Assembly (NCBI RefSeq): GCF_034190915.1
Contig: NW_026947496.1
Span: 34,344,001-34,408,000 of the forward strand
Direction: 5' to 3'
Length of the DNA stretch: 64,000 nt
DNA from: Cavia porcellus
Taxonomy: Eukaryota > Chordata > Mammalia > Rodentia > Caviidae
Of the stretch, positions 24,076 to 36,754 are shown piece by piece; the stretch's first letter is position 1; every line of letters begins with the position of its first letter. Under the pieces are notes generated by a model. The model did no database searches. It worked only from the letters and a program-made list of their open reading frames with translations, and was not told where the DNA came from. A program made the translations under genes and the position numbers.

Positions 24076-25099
24076 AATGCCACTAGGGGCCACAGAACAG
24101 CCAGCGCAAGAGACCATGTGCTCAAATTTAGTAAAGCAGAGCAGGTCAAAGATGGTCCCAGGTTCAGAGAGATGGAGAGTTGCATCCTGTGGGTGCCAGC
24201 CCACAGTACCACTTATGGAACTGCTAGCCCAATAGTAGGTTCCTAAGAGATTCTCTGTTCAGTGAAGGATAGACTTGGGTTGCAAATGGCCCGCTGTGGT
24301 GGAGATTGTTCAGTAACCATCGTGTGTTCATTTTTGGGAAAAATTGTTTCTATTTCCAGATCCTTGGCTCATTCCCATTTTCTAAGTCTGGTCCTCTATC
24401 CTTCCAAATAAATTTCATTTTTCACTTTAATTATCTAGAGTTGATTTCTAAGGCCCACAATTTGACTGGTGTAAATGGGATTGGGTTGATTAACCACGTA
24501 TGTGTGTTTTATTTGCCTTAGACTATAAGTTTATGAAGATTATGGAGCTTCAAGACCTCTGCATTACTGATAGCACTGAAAATGGTATTTTGCACAGTGC
24601 TCAAGGAAAGTTTACAGGTGGTGGTAAATATGGTTTAATATCACTCCATAGACCAAGAACCCAGATTGGTGTTCTTCACATGTGCATGAGGCAAACACAC
24701 ACTCACACACACACACACACATACACATTGACTTATGAAATGCCATATGCAGGAGGCCATTTGAACAAGAAGAAATTCAAGGCCACTGGCCAGTTATACC
24801 ACAGAAACCCATGTACTGCCAAACACACTCACTGCCAACTCAAACTCAAAAGCTGTCACCAAATTCTGCTCCTTGGCAGTCCCAATTCAACAACACAACG
24901 AGGAAAGAAAGAAAGAGAAATCCAAATGAGGATCACCAAGATGTCATTCCAGGCACCCACAGACCAAGCAGAGGGTCAGCACAGATACCAGCTGTGTAGA
25001 CTGCTCTCCTGGCAGGATGATACTGTCACACTGGGCTCCACTTCACAGGAGCATTGCCTCGCACCTTATGGGGTTCGTTTTTTTTAGAAAGTTCCAACA
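24076..25099. other. unassigned non-coding stretch with a CA run
   Basis: A (CA)n-type run lies at about 24689-24728. The 195-aa frame at 24500-25087 spans that repeat and reads through it (histidine/threonine run), so I treat it as chance. AT-rich sequence at 24300-24520 is unassigned. Confidence 0.45.
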
Positions 25100-25190
25100 T
25101 TTGTTCTAATTATTCTTAGTAAAGCAGCCTTTCTGCCTGGAACACCATGCCCTCACGGAGTCATTCATTCATTCACTCATTCCTTGAAAC
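25100..25190 (+). repeat. possible L2 fragment and ATTC run
   Basis: TTCTGCCTGGAACACCATGCC resembles the L2 'ctctgcctggaacgctcttcc' segment, followed by ATTCATTCATTC. Too short to be sure. Confidence 0.35.
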
Positions 25191-26744
25191 CTTTGCCATA
25201 TAGGCACTGGATCCTTTCTATGACTCCATTAAATGATCAAGAACCGTGGACAGCAGGGAAACCATTTTGCCTGTGTATGTTAAAGATGAAAGAAGCTCAG
25301 TTAGATAGCAATGGCGCCACACACATTGACATCAGGCAAGACCCAGATGTCACAACCGCACATGCTGAGTTGTAGCCGCCACACAGATGGTACTAAGGAG
25401 CACTAGCCAGGAAAAGTCTCTTCAATGGCACATCCTGGGGTTTCAGGGCAAGGTTAATGACGGTGTCTATAACTTTCAAAATGCTGTTTTAGACATTTGT
25501 GGTGATTGTACATCACAGCTTTGCATTATCTTGAGGTCTTATCACTCATCCCAGAAGGGGATTCCCAAAAGGAGTCAACTTAAACTTAAGCTAAACAGTA
25601 CATCCTCTGGACAGTTTTCCCCTAGATAGAGACACGAAGCTGAGCTGCTGGACATTATCCCAGTAAGTTTGGGTCAAGGAGCCTAAACAAAAGACAAGTT
25701 TAGAAACATGAGGCGCACAAGGCTTGAAACTGCTATGAAGACCTTATTCCAAAGAAGAGGAGAAACGGGCTAAAACAGAAAAAAAAGGAAGGAAAGTGAA
25801 AGGAGAGCAGTAAGAAGAGCTGGAGATTTGAAGAAATAGGTTGGAGGGTGTTTTCCCAGTTTGAATGATTATTAGGATTATCCAGGACTCTGTAACCCGT
25901 AAATTCCCAGATCCCTTAATCTTGGAGATCCTATTTGGTGGGTTAAACTTGAGGATCAGGAGTCTGTACTTTTAGCAAAAACCCATTTGATTTTTATAAA
26001 CAGGAAAGACTTGGGCAGACTCTGGGCTTAAAGACACTGCCTCTGCAAGTGAAGAAGCCCTTTGACACAGCCAGGTCAGAGTTGGGTCACAGAGTTGAAA
26101 AGGCAAGAGCAAAAATAACACAAGCCTTCAAAAATCATGCCCTGGCAAAAAGCAATTGTAGCTCATGCTTCCTAACTTCCCAGGGTTCCTAGCATAGCAG
26201 TGAAGCCTGCAGGGCCATGTTAGTGTACAAGATGAATGGGGTCTGTGTGCTCTATGGATGCCACTACAGTGCACACATTGTCACCATTATGAGTGCCCCT
26301 GTCACCCAGAGTCCCAGGCTAGGTTTGCTTTGGATGTTCTCCCTGCTCTGAGCCTGTTCTTTTATGTAAGTCTCAGCTTTCTGGACTTTTAAATCCAGTG
26401 CCTGCGTTTCTGACCTAGGACCTCCTACAGGCCTGGCTCAGGGCAGGGAGCCCAGAGGCTTGGGCTTATCTGGAGCACAGAAGCTGAATTTCCACCCCAG
26501 GAGGCCTCATCTGAGAAATATGTCCCATATGAAGTACAGAGCAGCTGTGGGTGTGTGGACCAGGGCCCATAAATGCAGTTTGACCCAGTATCCCAGAGGG
26601 CCTTCAAAACTCCTAAGTTTGTTGCTAACTCACGTACACAAGAAGAGAACCAGATGCCACTGCAAAGGGCCAAGCTCCGATAATCCCAAAAGTAGAAAAT
26701 CAAACTGCTGAAATCCTTGGCTGAGATTATAAAGGAGCTACTGT
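25191..26744. other. unassigned non-coding stretch
   Basis: No exon or repeat recognised. The 115-aa frame at 26425-26772 (minus) has no domain. Confidence 0.45.
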
Positions 26745-26900
26745 GTGCTCCTCCAGGTCCTGTGATAAGCATGTTGCCTAATTTATTCCACTTGTCTCAG
26801 AACAATTCTGTGACATAGTAATACCCATTTTCAGATGAGCAGAGACTTCCTGTAGTAACATAACTGGTCCCTGTCACAGAGTTAGCTAATCAATAAGCTT
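26745..26900 (-). mobile_element. MIR SINE, antisense
   Basis: CTAATTTATTCCACTTGTCTC, AACAATTCTGTGACATAGTA, CCATTTTCAGATGAGCAGAG, in antisense MIR order. Confidence 0.65.
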
Positions 26901-28390
26901 GGGAACCAACAAGTGCCAAGGAGAAAGATGGCTGAGATGTCCTGTTCTTGTCCTGCTTCTGGAATCTCAGCTTCTTAGTTTCTCATTGGATTGGGAATTT
27001 GTTGATGCCTTTAATAAATATTGTGTCCACATTATTAGTGTTCTTGCAGATGGAGAGTCTCAGATAAGCCACACTGTCACTATTACTGGGTAAGAGTCCC
27101 CTGTCCCAGCTGAGACCCCAGAAACCCTGCCAACCCAGCAGGTGGGCATCAGTGATAGGATAGGTCCCACCAAATCTAGCCTCAGAGGAAACATCAGACC
27201 ATTCTCACTGCCCAGTTCTGTTCTTCATTGTCATTATTCTTGCTCTAGTCCATTGGATAAAGCACTGTTATCTGTCTAACCTCAGTTTTAAAATGCCCTA
27301 AACACAAACTCATTTCTCAATACAATTAGTCTTTTGAGTCCGTGTCCTATGGTTGTTCACATAGCATCTGGGGCATCTTTTCCAAGTTCAGTTTTTCCTG
27401 GTCTGAAACCATAGGTGAGAAACAAACGAAGAATGAACAGAATCAAAGTGTGCTGTGGTTCTTAACCTCCCTCTGCAGCCTCAGCAGCCCAGAAGAAAAG
27501 CTTCTGCCTGGGCTCTCCACAAACGATCTTCAGACTCCCCCAAACTGCGTGGTCCTCTGCAGTGAGAATGTGTGTTTGTGCCTTGCTTTCTTCTGTGACT
27601 GCCAGAAAGCAGAGAATGTTGAGGATAGTTCGTGGTTCAACTGTAGCAACACCACTGTGTCACAGAGATAAGCATGCCTTTCCTTCTCAGCCTGGCTCTA
27701 TACAATTATTTCTCTTTCTCCAAGCTTTATTTTCATGTATTACCGTGTTATTGTCTCTGCGTGTCTTTACAGAAATTTGAGTTACTTCAGATCTCCCAGT
27801 TTGTGAAACCACTTGGAGTTTTTATTTGTGTTCTTAATTTTTCAGCCATGGAATAATTCAAAAGACAAAAGAATGGATCCTAGAGAGACCAAAGTGTTGG
27901 AAGTACTGCAATGCTATGAATCTGGACTTTTATGAGTCTTTACCATACATATTCTATTACAATTCCCACAACTATTTATATATAAATTGCTTTATGTGAA
28001 AGACACTTTCCAAAGTAAACATTAACAATTATGCGCTTTGATTAGCCAGAAGCAAAGGTAGATAGAAAAATCTGGCTGTCCTGCCTACTAAACAGGAGAA
28101 TATGAACATCAATTTTGCAAGATTGTGGAAAAATTAAAGAAGCAAATAAAAAGAAAAGCTAGGACCTCACTTGTTACTGCAATGGGCCAATGTGGTTTTA
28201 TTTCTGTAAAAAAACATTAAGGTAACTAAAATGTAATTAAAACTGCCTAACATATTTGTACTGCATTATTTGTATTTTTATGGGCATGACCATCTTTAGA
28301 AAGGTCAGTAAGTGAGAAATTTCACTGTCTGTCTTTCTTTTCCACTCATCGTTATTTTTGTTTCCTTTCATGAGTATTACTAAAAATAAT
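26901..28390. other. unassigned non-coding stretch
   Basis: Includes a 109-aa frame at 27342-27671 with no recognisable motif and AT-rich sequence at 27840-28260. No exon supported. Confidence 0.45.
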
Positions 28391-28572
28391 GCTGAGTGAG
28401 CTGTGCTGAGCACGCCTGTAATCATGCACAAGTTTGAGCCCAGACTGGGCAATTTAGTGACTAAGTGAAATCCTGTTTCAGTTTTTTTTTTTTTTAAGAC
28501 CTGAGGGTTTATCTCAGTAAACATCTCGGGTTTAATCCCTAGTACGGTAAATAATGATGATGATGATGATCC
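28391..28572 (+). mobile_element. composite B1+ID SINE
   Basis: The first part reads GCACGCCTGTAATCATGCAC and CCCAGACTGGGCAATTTAGTG, B1-like (7SL-derived) landmarks. After a T run the second part reads GGGTTTATCTCAGTAAACAT and GGGTTTAATCCCTAGTACGG, a degenerate ID unit. A GAT-repeat tail (28551-28570) ends it. B1-ID dimers are known from several non-murid rodent groups. Confidence 0.8.
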
Positions 28573-29349
28573 TGTCATCCAGGGGCAAAGTGGTGAAATA
28601 ATTTCTCAGGGAGACACACATCCCAGTGCTGAGCAGGTACAAAAGAAATGGCTTCTCAGCAGAGTCCCAGCGGCTCCATGCTCCCTTCCACAGCTCTCGT
28701 CCCGTGCTCTGCCCTCTTGGGGAAGGCCATGTCTTTGCACACTTTGGCTGCACTCATCTCTGCTGCTGAGTTTTGTCTCCTCTATGACCCCAGGTGGGCC
28801 AGGAAGCACCACTCAGCTGCCTGGGGCCCTGCTCAGCCCAGCTCCTTCTTGCTGTGTGGTCTTAAAGCAGGTCACTCACCTCTGGGCATCTCTCCCTGGA
28901 AGCCCTTATAATAATACTTCCAAAAGAAAGAGAGGGTTTTCCGTAAGCCTTTGAGCTCCTCGGATGGAACACGCTGAGAAATGCCAAACACTGCATTGTG
29001 TTGGGCGCTGCCCCCATGTGATGAGGTAATGTGAGATTGTGGCTCATTATGCTTTGTCTGCGATGAATGCGAGCCCAGCTACAAAGGCCCAGAGAGCTCA
29101 GTTACACCGAAACTCACAGTAGGCTTGGATTGGCTTACCCTTGAAAAAAGCACTCCTGAAAAGAGCAGGAGTGTTGACTAACCCAACCTCAATTAACACT
29201 CTCGTTTGATTTCTCCTGCTCGGTGTAAGTGATAGTCAGAGATGCCCCAGTTACAGGTGGAGGACTGGGGAAGGGCAGCTCTTCCGAGGCTCAGGGTGAG
29301 CAGGCTAGACCCATCACTGCTGCCAGAGAAGGGAAATTCCAGAGCCACC
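28573..29349. other. unassigned non-coding stretch
   Basis: Nothing recognised. Confidence 0.45.
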
Positions 29350-29440
29350 GATTATAGAGTCCCTACTCAGTGCCAAAACTGTGCTAGGGAACGTATTCTT
29401 CTAAGCCCTCCGCACAATTACACGAACTTTGTTAGGAGGC
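29350..29440 (-). mobile_element. MIR SINE fragment, antisense
   Basis: GTCCCTACTCAGTGCCAAAACTGTGCTAGG resembles the reverse complement of the MIR 3' part. Short. Confidence 0.4.
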
Positions 29441-31404
29441 TAGAAACAAAAAGCAGACTTTGTACATGTTCTTCATCATAATGAAAGTCTATCAGTTTGG
29501 GCCCGGACTCTCTGCCAGCATTTTGGCCCAGGGCCTTATCCCTGATCCGGGGGCTTTAAGACCACACAGCTGGGGCTGCATGTTGACAACCTGAGGCTCA
29601 CTTCCTTTCTTTTTTACCAGACCTCCCCAAGAAAGATTTGGCTAGATTCAGGCTCCCCTCAGGGGGCTGTGGCAAGGTCTCTCAGCCTGGCAAACTGTGG
29701 CCAGGAGTCAATGAAATTGCATTTAGCTGGTGCCAGAGAGAGTCCTATGGTGTTTCTCTCGAGCTGGTTTTGAACTGGGATGGGTGCTGGGGGTCAATGG
29801 ACCTGGAACCACAGAAGATGAGGGCAAATATATGTTTGGCTTGTGGCTCTCCAGTCACTACAAGCCAAGTAACACTGACAGGGAGAAAGAAAGTAGGCTG
29901 GGACAGCCTGCTCAGGATCTGCTACTGGAAAGAGGAGAGGGAGAGTCTACAGGATTAGCTGTTTGTACCGCAGCCTCTCGTGTACTCCTGGAGGTAGAGG
30001 CTTTTGGAAATCCAGCTAAGGAGACTTTCCTCCTCCCTAGGAAGAAGTATATTATATGGATTGCTAAGAAAAATGTAATCCATCTATATCTTATTGCTGT
30101 TGATGTGGAATCTGTTGTTAAGAAAACCATGACAAAAAAAAGATTTGAAATACTTGGGGTGGGTGCTCCTGAGTGCCAATGGTGTAGGTACCAAACTAGC
30201 AATGATAGGCTAGAATCTTCAATGCTGATAGGATGGGCCCACTGAGAAAGGCTACGTATGACGCAGGAAACTGTCCTTTCAGTTGGGCTGACTTGAGCTG
30301 ATTTGCTCCCTGGGGATCTGCTGCTTAGGGAAAAAGAGGAAGCAGGTGGTGTATGGATGCACCAAACAACACAAGCTCCAGAATCTGCCAAATCTTGACT
30401 AAAGAAACTCCCTTCTCCCATATTTTGAACTCTTCTGTGTTTTAAAAGTCATCTTATTCCGCTTCCTTCTGATCCATGGGAAGCTGTGCTAAGCAGGTGG
30501 TAAAAAGGATTCCCCCAAATCCATTTTCTAGGGTTGCTTAAGCTGGGCCCCGGGTTGCCCCTGCCTCCCACCAAGGGTCTGGGAGACAGAAGTCAGGTCC
30601 CTCACATTCTCAGAGAGGCTGGTTCCCTGCAGGGACGCTCTATGGATTGTGCATGGTGCTCTGCAAAGCCCTGGCCTCCCCTTGCTACTAATCATTTAGC
30701 AATTTCTATATCTAACTCTGCTAGTATTCCCTGCTCTCTTTGGGACAAGTCTTTAGGACATAGGATTGTGCATGTGTTATCCTGACACCTCCCAGAGAGC
30801 TGTTGGGGCCTCCCCTGGCCAGTGCTCCCTGAGTGAATGCTTGAAGCAGTGAATGAGTTTGTGGTTAGTTATTAGCAAATCTGATCATTTGCTGTAAACT
30901 CTCTAAATTCTCCAGGAGTTTCGGGACACAATCTCAGTGTCACCCTCTGTCATTCTATCCAGACTCTGGTTCTGGGGAAGTAGAAATTTTGGTGAGATGA
31001 AAAACTATTATATACATATACTTTCTTTTTTTAATCCCACTGCAGGAAGATTCTGTTCCTGGAGACATTTGGAAAACCGCTGGTCTAATTTATTCACCGT
31101 GGTGACTTTTCCACTGCAGGACTGGTGCTGCCCATAGCTCCATCCAAAAGAGCTTCCTTTCAAGCAGACAGCTGCCAGGCATTCTGGGCTGCCAACATGG
31201 AGGGCAGATGTGGCCCTTCTTGGAACATACTTGCTGGTGAGCAACGAAATCCAAAGGCAAATCCCCACACCCTCTAATATCTTCTTTTTAACTTTCCAGA
31301 TCTGAGCGCCCATCTGGATGCTTCATTAGGATCCTAAGACATCTGGAAGCCAGCAGTGGAGGAGAAGAAAGCAAACTGCGTCTGCTGGCTGCCTGGGGTA
31401 CGCC
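29441..31404. other. unassigned non-coding stretch
   Basis: Frames of 171 aa (29730-30245, plus) and 169 aa (29912-30421, minus) overlap antiparallel to each other, which argues against coding. No repeat recognised. Confidence 0.45.
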
Positions 31405-31575
31405 TGTGCTGTGCCGAGCCCTCCCCACATGCTATCCCACGTAATCCCCCACGAAACCCTGCCAGAGTGGAATAACATTCCTATTTTACAAATGAGCAAA
31501 CAGTAGCTCAGAGATGCTAAGTGACTGGCCAAGGTCACAGAGATGGCAGGCAGCAGTTTCTGAGTCTGAATCAAG
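31405..31575 (-). mobile_element. MIR SINE, antisense
   Basis: CATTCCTATTTTACAAATGAG, CAAACAGTAGCTCAGAGATG, AAGTGACTGGCCAAGGTCAC, AGAGATGGCAGGCAGCAGTT. This is antisense MIR in the expected order, one of the clearest copies here. Confidence 0.8.
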
Positions 31576-32424
31576 GCATCATGGAGGGGTGGTCTGGGGA
31601 GCTTTGCTGGCAGCTGTCATTACTAACAGCCCCTTTCCTCACAACCCCCTCCAATCAGCACAGATTCTAAGAAGATCCACAGGGGACAAAGTGAAGCTTT
31701 AATGTGTATTTACTGGCCACCTCCCTCTGAGCAAGCTCATTTCTCAAACCCCGTCGACAGGGCCATCCTGGAGTCCACACCAAGTCATTTGACTCCGAAG
31801 ACTTAATTTTCTTGCAACACAATCAGGATGCAGCTTCTCTTAGCTTCTAACAAGCAGATCTTTGTTTTCTTAAAACCTTTACCTAGAAAGGCCAAGAAGT
31901 GTATGATTCCCACAATGGGAGGTTGCCAAATGTCTGTAGCTCACTTGAAGTCATCTGCCTGTGACTACCCTTGCCCAGGGCATGCCCATAAGTTGTATCA
32001 TAGCAGTTAACCATGAAGCTGAGAAGTACATAGCTAGTGGTATGGGTTAGAGTGTGGATTTACCTGGAAACACGCCAAGCCAAGGGGCTAGGCAATCTAC
32101 GTGCCCAGACTCTGGCTGTTTCCCAGGGCCTTTCTAGTCACCTGCCTAGACGTGTGGGGCGGACCCGGGTTCAGAGTAGATTATGTCCTGATGTAAACAC
32201 ATGTTCTAAGGCCAAATGGTCACAAGCAAACACTGTGTCCTGAGTAAGCTAGAAAATACAAAAACAAGCCCAGAGTCCAGGAACTCAGGACTGTAAACAG
32301 GTGTGAATGCCTTTTGCCTCTGTCCCTCCTCTGATTCATATGGTTTGCCTGCCACTACAACCCATTTATACTCTCAAGCCATCTTGGAATTTTCAAAGCA
32401 TTTTCATGCTCCCAGACTCTATCC
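31576..32424. other. unassigned non-coding stretch
   Basis: Nothing recognised. Confidence 0.45.
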
Positions 32425-32525
32425 TGACTCCCACTTAGGTTATTACACTCAAGATAGAGGAAGAATAGGAGCACAGAGAGTTTAAATGCATCATCCAAGC
32501 CACTGAGACAGTGAGTGGTGGAAAA
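32425..32525 (-). mobile_element. MIR SINE fragment, antisense
   Basis: Reads TAGGAGCACAGAGAGTTTAA, then GCATCATCCAAGCCACTGAG; weak antisense MIR likeness. Confidence 0.4.
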
Positions 32526-33626
32526 GAGGGGCCGAGGGTCTTGACATCAGATCTGAAGCTGTTTATTTTGGGATGCCTGTCATCTCTAACAGGGTGAAGG
32601 GTTGACACGGTGTTGATTTCCTGGCATGGATGGCAGCCTCGGCAGCCAAAAACAGTTACTTCTGTCACAGCCACACCATGCCTGGAGCCCCACTTGGGAG
32701 GGACATACATCTAGGAGTGGTGGCACATCATAGAAATGATGGCTTCTTCTGGTGAGTGACATGGAAAGTCACCTGCCCATGCCTGGTCACAACCATGGAA
32801 AGGGAGAGGTGCACTGGAGAAGGGAGAGGGATGCTTTTGGAACCAAAGATAGCCATGCATCCTACTCGGAACTGGTGCCAAGGTGTACCCAAGATGCCAA
32901 GCAGAATTCCCTGCAGGCCACTTGTTCTCAGATTGTGCCATGTGCAACCTGGTGATCTATTGATACAGACAGAAGTAAGAACACTGATGCAGCCAGGGAA
33001 GCCTAGTGTGTTGTTCCCAGTACACAGCAGGGGCCTTTCAGGGCTGGTGACTGTGACTGCAGAGACAGAGCTGAGTCATCCTGTGCGCTGGATGGGACAG
33101 AGGACCACCCTACCTGCACTCTGGTCTTACCTGAATTGGCTCCTGCTGCTCTGGGGTGCAGGAGCTGCTGTGATCTTCAGGATTAGCTGCAAGGAATTAC
33201 CAGTAACCTGGAGAAGCAGAAGTGTGAGGCCAGACAAGCAGCCTAGGGATGGCCAGACCCCAGGGACTGAGGCTGGTGTGTTGCGTGTGAGTAACAGCTG
33301 CCTACCCACGTGGGCCTGGCATGCGTGTCACTTGCTGAAGGAGTGACCAGCTTCAGTGCTGGCCCTTTGCTGGAGAAGGCCCTCTGGGAACACAGGGAAA
33401 TGCCCTGGCATTCCTACCAATTGGCTCAGGGGTTAGCGGCAGCCTCCAAGGGGCCGCATGTGGTCAACCTGCTCTTCAAAGAGGGTCCCACCTAGTTGAT
33501 CCTGCTAGGCCTCCACAGATAGTTTGGAGCTATATGGGCCCACCACAGCCTTCAAAGACCCTACCCTGCCCTTCTGCCCTGCCCCTCTGCTCCTTTCAAA
33601 GATGCAATCGGAATTTCAGGGTACAC

Positions 33627-33629
<3 letters not shown>
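32526..33629. other. unassigned non-coding stretch
   Basis: The 196-aa frame at 32756-33346 has no recognisable domain or exon boundary and overlaps frames on the other strand; treated as chance. Confidence 0.45.

Positions 33630-33669
<40 letters not shown>
33630..33669. repeat. (CA)n microsatellite
   Basis: About 20 uninterrupted CA units. Confidence 0.95.
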
Positions 33670-33670
<1 letters not shown>

Positions 33671-34084
33671 GAATATGAAGTTGCTAAGATGTGTTCTTCC
33701 TGACTGGTTTCCTCTTTCCTTTGCAGTTAAAAACCATGACCACAAAAGTGACCTCCACCATGCTCTGTAATAGGCACTTGTGCAATGTAGCTGAGGACAG
33801 TGTTTGGGGCAACGTGGGGCGGTGGGGGGGGGGGGGACGGCGGGCTCTGTTTTCCCAACACTTGAAGGTTCATTTTGGTGCAGTAGGAATGCTCAGCAAG
33901 CCCACTCAGAAAACAGGTGTTTCCTAGGAGGGAGGGAGCTCAGGAGCACGCATCTGTTTACTGCACCTCTCTTCCTTCTGCCCAGGGAGACAGTCTACAT
34001 CTGTACTCCTCTCCTCCTTTTAGGGGATGTAATATATTTATCTAATTTAATCTCAAGGTCACACACACACACAACCTGATCAGA
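33670..34084 (+). repeat. G-rich run with a four-run G-quadruplex motif (33806-33836)
   Basis: GGGG (33806-33809), GGGG (33816-33819) and a 13-G run at 33824-33836 give enough G-tracts for a quadruplex. The rest of this stretch is unassigned, apart from a short CA run near 34058-34074. Confidence 0.7.
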
Positions 34085-34255
34085 AGCCAGACTAAGCTTT
34101 CAAATCCCAGCTGCTTTACTTACTAACTTTGTTGTTTAACCTGCCTCAATTTCCTCATCTGGGAAATGGTCATAATAGTGCTTAGCTCAGGGTCTAAGGA
34201 TTCAATGTGTCAATATACATATAAGTTCTTAAAATAGTGCCCAGCGCATGTATCT
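34085..34255 (+). mobile_element. MIR SINE, sense
   Basis: AAATCCCAGCTGCTTTACTTA, CCTCAATTTCCTCATCTGGG, AAATGGTCATAATAGTGCTTA, ATAGTGCCCAGCGCAT. Full MIR landmark order. Confidence 0.85.
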
Positions 34256-35860
34256 TACTGTTACCATCTGCCCAGATTCTCTTTCTGCCCATCTCTTCCT
34301 GCCATTCAGTTGTTTTTGGATGTTCAAGGTCATCATGCTCTCAACAGCCGGTGGTCAGGCTGGTTCTCTACCAACCAATACCTGCGTCCAATGCCTTTTC
34401 CTCTCCTGGTGCTAAGCAGCCTCTCCAAGTGCATCCAATGCAGAAACAGTGCACAACCCTGACCACTCACTCAGATACAAATGGCCTCGTCTTATGTGAC
34501 TAGAGGGGACTTGGAGTTGTCCTTTAGAGTGTATTGTTCCTTGTGACTTCCTGGAGGCCCAGATTGTGGTTCACTTCAGCCATCACACCTGTTGCCTACA
34601 GAAGAGACGAGAGCCGTGTGAAATGACTTAGTTTCCTGTGAGATACCTGGAGCTTCATGACTTCCCCTACCCCTGCTGGATGTCCCCATGTGTGGTTGTC
34701 ACTGCACCTTCCATCCATTGAACCTGTTCAATAAGCAGTCATGACCTCTACAAGGCAGAGTAATGTCCTCACAAGAACAGCCATGTCTGCCTTGTCCTTT
34801 GGCCCATGCTAAGGAGACACAGGTGGTTTGAACGATGCCTTCAGCGAGAGCACCTGAAGTGTTCAACACAACTCTATCTGTATAGCTGGCCTGTGTCAAC
34901 CAGCAGCTATGGGACAAGCTGTGTGCTGTAAGCACTTCACTCTAGCAAAGTAGGCTGATGAACTTCAGCATTTGGCTTATGCAGTCCATTGGCACTGGCA
35001 GAGAGTTGAGTCACAGCTCATGCACCTGGCCCTCTCAGCAGGGACTGGCCATCTCCCCTCCAGGCACTTCCTGGTCTCTAGCTATAATAGGGAAATGTGG
35101 CGTGGGCCTGCATGCTACTGCGCCAGCAGTGCGACAGGTGCACAAGAGAACTGGGAGACTCAGGGCCACAGACACAGCCGTGCTGGTTGTCCACATATGT
35201 CCCTGTTCTACCCCGGGACATATATGTTATCACTTGGGCTTCTTTGCTCGATCCAAAAGAGTGCTCTTCACCAAAGTGCACCCAGAGGGTAGAAAGTGTC
35301 CCGTGCTAAGTCCCCTCCCTCTCTGCACTTGTCAGATGGTAGGAAGAGCACCAGTAGCCACAGCTCACCTTCTCAAGAGAGGCCATCTCAGTGACCTTGT
35401 TCATGCAGTTAATAATAGGCAAGGTAGCCAGGGTGGCACCCTTCTCAAGATCTCTTGTGGCCATAGTCTTTTCTACATCTAAACAACCCCCTCGGGGGTT
35501 GGTGCCACCTTTGCCATTTTGCAGAGGTACCCACTATGTGAAATGAGTGGTCAGAGGTAAAAATCAAGTGTGAGGGCCAGCAGCAATCAGACCCCCTTCT
35601 CCACCCCACCAGAAGGTCTTCTCTTCCCTCCCATCACTCAAAGTTCTGATGTGAAGCAGGTAGAGGTCTAGGCTGATCTCAAGAGAGTGACCATCTTGAT
35701 CACACTATAGGAAAAGTGGCCCCATCACACAGACTGGATCTTACGATTCAGAAGAGAGAACACAGGGCCTGCTGCAGTGTGGGCATGGGGTGTCTCTCCA
35801 CACCTATTACTGACCTCCTACGAGAAGAACCATCTTCCTACTTCATGACCATTATAAGGA
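34256..35860. other. unassigned non-coding stretch
   Basis: No exon or repeat recognised. The 174-aa frame at 34958-35482 overlaps other-frame ORFs and has no domain. Confidence 0.45.
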
Positions 35861-36392
35861 TGATCAAAATATACAGTGAATGTTTAAGGTTTTAAAATGT
35901 ATTACAGTAAAGGACACATTGCCATTAATCTCCCTTAAAATACTCTCCCTAAACTAAGGCATTCATCCCATGATTCTTTTCACTTTGTGAAGCAGTTCTG
36001 AAAGTCCTCTTTCCTAAGTGTCTTTATGAGGTGTGATCAAAAGTACTTTAAATGCTGTTTCCAAATGCCATCCAACTGGAAGGCAGGTTTGTAAATGTTA
36101 TGCTGTGCCCTTATCCACCTCACTCATTGAATCTGGCTCTGTGTGTCTTCTGGCTCCTCCCCAAAGTTAAAAGGACGATGAAAGGTAAGTTTTAATTGAT
36201 TCAGGACACAAAGACAGGTACAATGGCACAACTAACAACATTCACAAAAGAGAATTTCTAGAACTGCTTCAGAAAGTGGCACGAATGACAGGAGAGATGT
36301 GTTGGTGGCAAGGGGGAAGTATTTTGAGGGGGATTCATGCCAATGTATCTTTCATTACAACAAATTTTTTAAAATTCATCATATTTTTATCA
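35861..36392 (+). mobile_element. mariner-derived fold-back element, copy A
   Basis: Left arm begins TGATCAAAATAT (35861) and the right end is its inverse (ATTTTTATCA to 36392). The left arm reads TATTACAGTAAAGGACACAT and CATTGCCATTAATCTCCCTT; the right arm carries the same text inverted (ending AAGTATTTTGAGGGGG, CCAATGTATC). The inverted part runs about 170 bases from each end, to the CAAAAGAGAATTTCTAGAACTG / CTTTCCTAAGTGTCTTTATGA junctions. Between them, 36130-36180 reads in frame as L-A-L-C-V-F-W-L-L-P-K-V-K-R-T-M, a transposase C-terminal stub in which the expected catalytic Asp is Val. Not functional. Confidence 0.8.
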
Positions 36393-36708
36393 TATCTCAT
36401 ATTTTTGAAACACCAGTGTTAATTTGGGCAGCCTCTCTGTTTGGGAGATTGCAAAAATTAAATCGTTTTTAAGCAACCAAACAACACTTCTGGGGTTGGT
36501 AATGAACTTGTGAAATGTGCGGAACTTGGCGGTTGGGTTCTCCCCGTCCTGCTTTCCTGGGGCCCAAAAGGGGGTTTGGGTGGCTCTTCACTCACTCTTG
36601 TTTAGGGCTGATCTTGCCAGTTGAGTACTGGCTATTGCCTTCTAGACCAGAGAAGCTTTAAGTCCTAAAACAATCTTAAGCAAAAGTGAGAAAGCAACAA
36701 CTCTACAC

Positions 36709-36754
<46 letters not shown>

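Noticed and set aside
24500..25087. 195-aa open frame, plus strand
   Set aside because: Includes a run of His/Thr from the (CA)n repeat and has no recognisable domain.
29730..30421. 171-aa and 169-aa frames on opposite strands
   Set aside because: They overlap antiparallel and neither shows a known motif; both cannot be real and nothing favours either.
32756..33346. 196-aa open frame, plus strand
   Set aside because: No domain, composition or splice evidence.
33630..33669. CRISPR-like direct repeat
   Set aside because: Simple (CA)n microsatellite; no spacer structure, and the genome is a mammal's.
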